A stretch of DNA of 64,000 bases from an uncultured Collinsella sp. (lineage in GTDB: Bacteria > Actinomycetota > Coriobacteriia > Coriobacteriales > Coriobacteriaceae): NCBI GenBank assembly GCA_902496455.1, contig CABVAY010000005.1:5092-69091 (forward strand), in the 5' to 3' direction. Of this stretch, positions 58,847-64,000 are shown in pieces. Each line of letters opens with the position of its first letter. The stretch's first letter is position 1. The notes under the pieces are model-generated. The model made no database searches and was not told the origin of the DNA. It worked only from the letters and a program-made list of their open reading frames with translations. Position numbers and translations under genes: made by a program.

Positions 58847-60265
58847 ATGGCCCTCATCACTTCGTACCACGTCCCCGGCCTTTATGTCGAGGACCACAGC
58901 ATCAACGTCCCCCTTGACTGGCGCGGCCTGGAGCCGATGCTCCTGGCCGTCGGCAGCACCATGCGCCGCGGCGCCATGCCGGCGCCCATCGCCGGCACGC
59001 CCGAGAGCATCAAACTCTTCTACCGCGTGGTTTGCGCGCCCGACCGCATCAACGACGACCTGCCGCTCCTCCTCTTTTTGCAGGGCGGCCCCGGCGGCGA
59101 GAGCCCGCGCCCGCTGTCGCCCACAAGCGATGGCTGGATCGAGGAGGCCGTCAAGCACTTCCGCGTCGTCCTGCCCGACCAGCGCGGCACCGGGCGCAGC
59201 AGCTGTGTAGACGGGCGCACGATTGCCGCACTGGGCGAACGCGCCGAGGCGGCAGGCTCCGATGCCGCACGCTCGCAGGCTGACTTCCTCAAGCGCCACC
59301 TCGCCAGCTCCATCGTGCGCGATTTTGAGTACCTGCGCCTGGTGGGCTTTGGCGGCAAGCCCTGGGTCACACTCGGGCAGAGCTACGGCGGCTTTTTGAC
59401 GTTGAGCTATCTGTCGCTCTTCCCCGAGGGCGTGACGGCAAGCTTTACCTGCGGCGGTATTCCGCACGTGCCGGCGAGCGCCAGCGAAGTCTATGCTCAC
59501 ACCTTCCCGCGCATGGCAGCCAAGACGCAGCACTACTACGACCGCTACCCCGCTGATGTCGAGCGCGTGGCGGCGCTGGCCGATGCGATCGAGGAGCAAA
59601 AGCCCGCACTGCCCGACGGCTCACCGATGACGGTGGAGCGCCTGCAGCTCATGGGCAGCAACTTTGGCATGAAGCCGAGCTTCGAGCGCATGCACTGGAT
59701 TATCGACCATGCTTTTGTTGATGGCGACGGCACGCTGAGCTGCGGAACCTCGGTATCCGACAGCTTTTTGATGCGCGCCTTCGAGCGCACCAACACGCGC
59801 ACGAATCCACTGTACTGGACGCTGCAGGAGTTCATCTACGCCGACGGCGACACCATGCCCATTCGCTGGGCCGCGGCAGAAGAGAAGGCACACCGCGCCG
59901 AGTTCGACACCCTCGCGCGCCCGCTCATGTTTACCGGCGAGGCAATGTTCCCGTGGATGTTTGAGCAGATGCCCGAGCTCAAGCCCTTCAAGCCCGCCAT
60001 GGACCTGCTGATGGAAGACACAAGCTGGGACAAGATCTACGACCCGCAGCGCCTGGCCTGCAACGAAGTGCCGCTCCAGGCCGCGGTGTATTTCGACGAC
60101 ATGTACGTGGATTCGGACCTGCAGCTCGACACGCTCAGCCGCGTGGGCAACTCGCATGCCTGGGTAACCAACGAGTTCGAGCACGACGGCCTGCACGGCA
60201 GCGTGGTGTTCAAGCACCTCTTCAACGAAGCCCTCAACCGAGGAGACCTGCGCCAGATCTTCTAG
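58847..60265 (+). CDS. Proline iminopeptidase-like alpha/beta hydrolase (S33)
   Basis: A 472-aa protein from ATG 58847 (CGGAAG upstream). The N-terminal HGGPG-type oxyanion motif is FLQGGPGGESPRP, then VVLPDQRGTGRSSCVDGRTI and the nucleophile elbow VTLGQSYGGFLTLSYLSLFP (Ser in GQSYG). A large helical cap follows, and NSHAWVTNEFEHDGLH at the C-terminus supplies the catalytic His. Together these are the hallmarks of prolyl aminopeptidase S33 enzymes, which release N-terminal proline from small peptides. It is flanked by proA and proB on the other strand, which hints at shared proline economy. Cytosolic; no signal peptide. Confidence 0.87.
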   Translation: MALITSYHVPGLYVEDHSINVPLDWRGLEPMLLAVGSTMRRGAMPAPIAGTPESIKLFYRVVCAPDRINDDLPLLLFLQGGPGGESPRPLSPTSDGWIEEAVKHFRVVLPDQRGTGRSSCVDGRTIAALGERAEAAGSDAARSQADFLKRHLASSIVRDFEYLRLVGFGGKPWVTLGQSYGGFLTLSYLSLFPEGVTASFTCGGIPHVPASASEVYAHTFPRMAAKTQHYYDRYPADVERVAALADAIEEQKPALPDGSPMTVERLQLMGSNFGMKPSFERMHWIIDHAFVDGDGTLSCGTSVSDSFLMRAFERTNTRTNPLYWTLQEFIYADGDTMPIRWAAAEEKAHRAEFDTLARPLMFTGEAMFPWMFEQMPELKPFKPAMDLLMEDTSWDKIYDPQRLACNEVPLQAAVYFDDMYVDSDLQLDTLSRVGNSHAWVTNEFEHDGLHGSVVFKHLFNEALNRGDLRQIF

Positions 60266-60362
60266 CAAAGGAGTGTCCCCACCTGCCGGCACAAAAAGAA
60301 CGTCCCCAAGTGCCGAACAAGTGCCGGCAACGACAATGCCGCAGGTAGAGAACGGAAAGCGA

Positions 60363-60460
60363 AAACGCCCCTAAGCGAGCAAGGTGACGTGAAAGAGGAG
60401 GGCATTGACCTTTTGGTCATGCCCGACGATTGAACGTCAGATTGCCGCTTAGGGGCGTTT
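60363..60460. repeat. Nested triple-stem palindrome between the peptidase gene and proB
   Basis: An outer perfect 15-bp stem (60363-60377 with 60446-60460), a middle 6-bp stem TGACGT/ACGTCA (60385-60390 with 60434-60439) and an inner stem GGGCAT-T-GACC/GGTCATGCCC (60400-60410 with 60415-60424) can form one long cruciform or RNA rod. It could terminate both converging genes, but it is far longer and more ordered than a terminator. Confidence 0.75.
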
Positions 60461-60474
60461 GCAGCGTCAATTGG

Positions 60475-61602
60475 TTATGCGAAGACGATTAAATTATCCC
60501 TGTGTATCGCCGGCTTCTCGGCCAGGTTAGCGAGCAGGCGGTTGCTGGCGATCTGGTCCTGGCGGCGGCCGGCGGCAAGTTCTAGCACGTCCGAATCGGC
60601 CTCGGCGATACCGCGGGCGACAACCATGCCGCTCGGGTCGCACACGTCGAGCACATCGCCCTCGGCAAACTGGCCATCGACCTCGCGAATACCCACCGCA
60701 AGCAAGGAAGAGCCACGGCTGACCAGCGCCTTCGCAGCACCATCATCGACCGTCACCGAGCCATGCGCCTTGTCGCCCAGTGCGATCCACAGCTTGCGGG
60801 GTGCGATGTCCAGACGCTCCGCCGGCGGATCGAACAGCGTGCCCACGCTCTCGCCGCGGGCGAGGCGCACGAGCGCATCGGGTTCCTCGCCCGAGCAAAT
60901 CACGCTCTGAATGCCCGCCGTCATCAGGATGCGGCTCGCGCGGATCTTGGTAATCATGCCGCCCGTTCCCACCGATGTGGAAGAATCGCCTGCCGAGGCG
61001 ATAATCTTGGCATCGATCTTATGCACGACAGGAACAAACTCGGCCGTGGGGTCCTCATGCGGATTGGCAGTATAGAGACCATCGATGTCCGAGAGCGTCA
61101 CGCACAGATCGGCAGAAACCAGGCAGCTCACAAGCGCCGCCAGTGTGTCGTTGTCGCCAAACTTGATCTCGTCGACGGTGACGGTATCGTTCTCGTTGAC
61201 GACCGGCACCACGCCCAGCTCAACCAGGCGCAGCAGGGCGTCGCGCGCGTGCAGGTAGGACGTGCGACGGGCCGTATCGTGGCGCGTGAGCAGCACGAGC
61301 GAGGTGAGCAGGTCGCGCGCATGGAACTCCTCGTCGTAGGCCGACGAGATGATGCACTGGCCGGCCGAGGCGCAGGCCTGCAGGCTCGGCAGGTCGCCGA
61401 CCGGCTTGCGGTCGAAACCCAACACGGGATAGCCACAGGCGATAGCGCCCGAGCTCACCACGACCAGACGCCAGCCGAGCTTGCGCAGCGCTGCGGCCTG
61501 ATCGGCAAGTCCGCCGATAAAGGCGCGGTTGACCTTGCCATCGGCACCCACCACCGTGGACGAACCGATCTTTACCACCATCGTTTTATAAGAAGTCGTC
61601 AT
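60475..61602 (-). CDS. proB: Glutamate 5-kinase
   Basis: A 375-aa protein with an amino acid kinase domain and C-terminal PUA domain. Motifs: MVVKIGSSTVVGADGKVNRA, VVSSGAIACGYPVLG, VNENDTVTVDEIKFGDNDTL, TLSDIDGLYTANP and VGTGGMITKIRASRILMTAG. The PUA part begins near GSLTVDDGAAKAL-like text and contains VSRGSSLLAVGI. It phosphorylates glutamate with ATP, the first and feedback-controlled step of proline synthesis. ATG 61602 is used; no strong ribosome site is visible. The nested palindrome lies just downstream of its stop. Confidence 0.95.
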   Translation of the reverse strand: MTTSYKTMVVKIGSSTVVGADGKVNRAFIGGLADQAAALRKLGWRLVVVSSGAIACGYPVLGFDRKPVGDLPSLQACASAGQCIISSAYDEEFHARDLLTSLVLLTRHDTARRTSYLHARDALLRLVELGVVPVVNENDTVTVDEIKFGDNDTLAALVSCLVSADLCVTLSDIDGLYTANPHEDPTAEFVPVVHKIDAKIIASAGDSSTSVGTGGMITKIRASRILMTAGIQSVICSGEEPDALVRLARGESVGTLFDPPAERLDIAPRKLWIALGDKAHGSVTVDDGAAKALVSRGSSLLAVGIREVDGQFAEGDVLDVCDPSGMVVARGIAEADSDVLELAAGRRQDQIASNRLLANLAEKPAIHRDNLIVFA

Positions 61603-61681
61603 ACGTCAAACCAATCAACTGTTCAGCGAACGGCCGAGCTGGCGGCCAAGGGAGCGTGACTCGCCCCTACCGCCCAAGGAA

Positions 61682-63187
61682 TTAGTGAGCCCAGGGGAAA
61701 GCCGAGGCCGCGGCCATGTTCTTGCGCACGAGCTCGTCGCGCACCTGAGCCAGGCCCTGCTCCATGCCCACCACATAGGTCTGCGGGTACAGGAAGCGCT
61801 TGAAAGCTGCGTCCAGATGATCGAGCGCCCAAGCACAGCGCTCGCGCGCGTCCTGGATGCTCTCACGCGGAGCCACTGCACTGCCATCGCGCACGATCGG
61901 CACCAGCAGCTCGCGATACTCAAGCTCCGACACATCGGTCACCAGAGCGGCATCGTTCACGGCCACGAGGGTATTGCCGCGCGCGGCGCCCTCCCCCGCC
62001 AGATGGTCCTCGTCGTAGATCATGTCGCAGACCGGGCCGCCAAAGCCGTCGTAATAGCGGCGCACACGCTGCACGCCCGGGATCGTGCGCTTGTAGGGCT
62101 GCTCGGAGAGCTTGACCACCGGCGTCCACGGGTCGGCCTCGCTCGCACGGCGGGCGGAAAGCTTGTACACGCCGCCCAGCGCCGGCTGGTCATAGCAGGT
62201 CGCAAGCTTGGTACCCACGCCAAAGCTGTCGATGGGCGCGCCCTGGTCGAGCAGCGACTGAATCGTGTACTCATCCAGATCGTTAGAAACCGAGATCCCC
62301 ACATAGGGCAGGCCCTCGGCATCGAAACGACCGCGGACATACTTGGAGAGCTTGGCGAGGTCGCCCGAGTCAATGCGAATAGCCGACAGGCGCTCGCCCG
62401 CCGCCTCCATCTCCTTGGCAACCGTAATGGCATGCTCGCAGCCCTCGCGCACATCGTAGGTGTCGATGAGCAGCGTGCAGTTCTTGGGGCTCGACTTGGC
62501 AAAGGCGCGGAAGGCCTCGAGCTCGGAATCGAAGCTCATCACCCAGCTGTGCGCATGCGTGCCAAAGACGGGAATACCGTAGCGGCGGCCGGCGAGCACA
62601 TTGGACGTAGAGGAGCAGCCGGCAACGTAGCTCGCGCGCGCAACGGCCAGGCCGCCATCGGGACCCTGGGCTCGGCGCAGGCCAAACTCCGCCACGGGGC
62701 GACCGTCAGCGGCGAGCACCACGCGCGCCGTCTTGGTGGCGACAAGCGTCTGAAACCCGACGATGTTGAGCAGCGCCGTCTCAAGCAGCTGGCACTCGAG
62801 CGCAGGACCGGTGACGCGCACCATGGGCTCGCGTGGAAAGACGAGCTCGCCCTCGGGGACGGCGTCGATATTTACATGCGCACGAAAATCGCGCAGGTAG
62901 TCGAGGAATGCGGACTTGAACATCGCGCCGCCGGCCGGGGCCTGGAGCGAGGCGAGGTAGTCGATATCCTCGGGCGTAAAGCGCAGATTCTCGACTAGCT
63001 CGGGCAGCTCGGCGGTGCCGCACATGACGGCATAGGCGCTGCCAAAGGGATGGTCGCGGTAAAACGCGGTAAAACAACCCTGCTCATTGGCCTTGCCGCT
63101 CTCCCACAGGCCCTGGGCCATAGTGAGTTCGTACAGATCGGTGAGCATTGCGATGTCGGTGGGATGAGAGATATCGGTCAAAGCCAT
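61682..63187 (-). CDS. pncB: Nicotinate phosphoribosyltransferase
   Basis: A 501-aa protein from ATG 63187 (GAAAGGTCGCCCC upstream). MLTDLYELTMAQGLWESGKA is the N-terminal hallmark; VGFQTLVATKTARVVLAADG, FGLRRAQGPDGGLAVARASY, PVFGTHAHSWVMSF (conserved His that is phosphorylated in related enzymes), IRIDSGDLAKLSKYVRGRFD and FGVGTKLATCYDQPALGGVY follow. It converts nicotinate and PRPP to nicotinate mononucleotide, the NAD salvage route. It stands about 80 nt upstream of proB on the same strand with no clear terminator between them, so they could be co-transcribed. Confidence 0.95.
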   Translation of the reverse strand: MALTDISHPTDIAMLTDLYELTMAQGLWESGKANEQGCFTAFYRDHPFGSAYAVMCGTAELPELVENLRFTPEDIDYLASLQAPAGGAMFKSAFLDYLRDFRAHVNIDAVPEGELVFPREPMVRVTGPALECQLLETALLNIVGFQTLVATKTARVVLAADGRPVAEFGLRRAQGPDGGLAVARASYVAGCSSTSNVLAGRRYGIPVFGTHAHSWVMSFDSELEAFRAFAKSSPKNCTLLIDTYDVREGCEHAITVAKEMEAAGERLSAIRIDSGDLAKLSKYVRGRFDAEGLPYVGISVSNDLDEYTIQSLLDQGAPIDSFGVGTKLATCYDQPALGGVYKLSARRASEADPWTPVVKLSEQPYKRTIPGVQRVRRYYDGFGGPVCDMIYDEDHLAGEGAARGNTLVAVNDAALVTDVSELEYRELLVPIVRDGSAVAPRESIQDARERCAWALDHLDAAFKRFLYPQTYVVGMEQGLAQVRDELVRKNMAAASAFPWAH

Positions 63188-63271
63188 GGGGCGACCTTTC
63201 GGATGTGTGGTGCAGAATTTGAGGGTTGGACGAGAGCAGAGCATGCGGACATGACGCCCGATGCAAATCGG

Positions 63272-63730
63272 TTAGAGCAGGCCCATGCTGGTCAGGATCG
63301 TGTAGCCCATAAAGATGACAAACGCGATGAGGGCAAGGACAATGATGATTTTTTGAGCCGGCGCCATGCCAGGGATCTCGTTCTCGCCCGTAGGTTCCTT
63401 GGAGGTAACCATGCGCTGGGCAAAGGTCATCTCGTCACGACTCGGCTTAGGCTCGACGGACTTGGGACGAGCGGCCTTTTTAGGCTGAGGTTTGGGCGCG
63501 GCAGGTGCAGGCTTCGCTGCAGCGGGCTTGGGTGCGGGCGCGGGCTTGCGCTCGGATGCGGCGTTCGAGGCGACCTCCTCGGCCTTCGCACGCTCGGCAC
63601 GCAGGGCAGCCAGCTCCTCGCGCTCGCGACGGGCCTCTTCCCGAGCCTCGCGGCGGGCCTTCTCAGCGCGGAGCTCTTCCAACTCAGCGCGCTCCTCGTC
63701 GGACAATGGTTGGGACTCAAGCTCGGCCAT
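63272..63730 (-). CDS. Small tail-anchored coiled-coil membrane protein
   Basis: A 152-aa protein from ATG 63730 (AAAGGGCTATACC upstream). Residues ~8-55 are a charged helical coiled coil (LSDEERAELEELRAEKARRE), ~60-95 an Ala/Pro/Lys-rich linker (PAPAPKPAAAKPAPAAP), then MTFAQRMVTSKEPTGENEIP and a single hydrophobic helix at the C-terminus (KIIIVLALIAFVIFMGYTIL). It has no recognised family. The tail anchor would place the coiled coil in the cytoplasm, facing the membrane. Its gene lies directly after the tRNA-Ala terminator. Confidence 0.75.
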   Translation of the reverse strand: MAELESQPLSDEERAELEELRAEKARREAREEARREREELAALRAERAKAEEVASNAASERKPAPAPKPAAAKPAPAAPKPQPKKAARPKSVEPKPSRDEMTFAQRMVTSKEPTGENEIPGMAPAQKIIIVLALIAFVIFMGYTILTSMGLL

Positions 63731-63748
63731 GGTATAGCCCTTTCTTTT

Positions 63749-63780
63749 AAAAAAAGCCGCCGACACAATGTCAGCGGCTT
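63749..63780 (-). terminator. Rho-independent terminator of tRNA-Ala
   Basis: AAGCCGCTGACA pairs with TGTCGGCGGCTT (one G-U) around a 3-nt loop and the minus strand runs into seven T. Confidence 0.88.
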
Positions 63781-63794
63781 ATCAAATCCAAGGG

Positions 63795-63867
63795 TGGAGA
63801 CGAAGGGAGTCGAACCCTCGGCCTCTGCCATGCGACGGCAGCGCTCTCCCAACTGAGCTACGTCCCC
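63795..63867 (-). tRNA. tRNA-Ala (anticodon CGC)
   Basis: The minus strand folds into a cloverleaf with acceptor GGGGACG/CGTCTCC, including the G3:U70 pair that identifies alanine tRNA. Anticodon loop GTCGCAT gives CGC, reading GCG. The following bases read CCC, so CCA is not fully encoded, unlike the other tRNAs here. Confidence 0.95.
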
Positions 63868-63984
63868 AGGACAAGTCGATATTTTACCTACGGCTCGCCA
63901 ACTGTCAACGCCCAATAACCAGTCTTTTTGGGGTGCGGCTATTTTCCTTGATTATCGACTTTATCCGAACACCTCCCACATTCA

Positions 63985-64000
63985 TCCGCACATGTGCGGA
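63985..64000. repeat. 16-bp perfect palindrome at the window end
   Basis: TCCGCACATGTGCGGA is its own reverse complement. It touches the window boundary, so its context cannot be judged; it could be an operator or part of a hairpin that continues. Confidence 0.5.

Noticed and set aside
57424..58917. 497-codon open frame antisense to proA
   Set aside because: Shadow of proA; ProA catalytic motifs are all on the minus strand.
1..64000. CRISPR array, prophage or complete IS element
   Set aside because: No regularly spaced direct repeats with unique spacers, no phage structural genes, and every transposase of IS256 or IS3 type is truncated or frameshifted.

Overview
The window reads as a high-GC Gram-positive chromosome. 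Gene content (a Suf operon in the order C-B-D-S-U with a divergent Rrf2 regulator, a NifU-like/GGGtGRT gene pair, Rho with a very long basic/acidic N-terminus, CarD, a LPXTG-like cell-wall protein, encoded CCA on some tRNAs) and its codon bias point to Coriobacteriia, most likely a gut Collinsella. The genus is an inference from content, not a computed match.

Layout. (1) 1-12.6 kb is a lower-GC cell-surface polysaccharide region: a 5'-cut GT2 gene, a HEPN-like orphan, an IS256 remnant abutting a remnant of a DUF262 (GmrSD-type) gene, a minus-strand operon (DUF2142 membrane protein, two DUF2304 proteins, two GT2 enzymes), a flippase, a GT8 enzyme followed by a flippase stub, and a secreted amidase/glucosaminidase. 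(2) 12.6-19.5 kb is an accessory island of debris and defence-like genes: a Fic fragment, an acyltransferase, IS256 and IS3 remnants, an unrecognised two-gene cassette (305-aa soluble protein plus 4-TM protein), an Abi_2-family gene split by an in-frame stop, and a RhuM-Fic gene behind a structured leader. (3) 19.5-28.9 kb is a second polysaccharide locus with five minus-strand GT2 genes in series, an acyltransferase and a GlfT1-like transferase. (4) 28.9-33.3 kb has an AAA-ATPase-like/degenerate nuclease protein, a sortase-type secreted protein and a HepT-MntA toxin-antitoxin pair. (5) 33.3-42.9 kb is iron-sulfur biology: Rrf2 regulator, sufCBDSU, a REP-associated transposase homologue and the NifU-like/GGGtGRT pair. 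(6) 43-64 kb is mostly housekeeping: a flavoprotein oxidoreductase, DinD, tRNA-Lys x2, tRNA-His, an aminotransferase, a ROK sugar kinase, VanZ, rho, argS, carD, an HD protein, proA, a proline iminopeptidase, proB, pncB and tRNA-Ala.

How it works together. The two polysaccharide loci would build, extend, modify and export a surface glycan on a lipid carrier; DUF2304 next to a DPM1-like GT2 and a flippase is typical of such loci. The Suf genes supply Fe-S clusters under a cysteine-bearing Rrf2 regulator. proB and proA (proline synthesis) flank a proline iminopeptidase. At least three proteins carry an RX4H HEPN-type motif (610-1107, the Abi protein, HepT), giving the window a toxin/defence flavour.

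Best candidates for something undescribed: the soluble plus 4-TM two-gene cassette at 14750-16177; the Abi gene with an in-frame TAA and hairpin leader; the structured leader of the RhuM-Fic gene; the nested multi-stem palindrome at 60363-60460; and inverted-repeat elements at 39510-39731 (beside a transposase homologue with an altered HUH motif) and 53727-53858.
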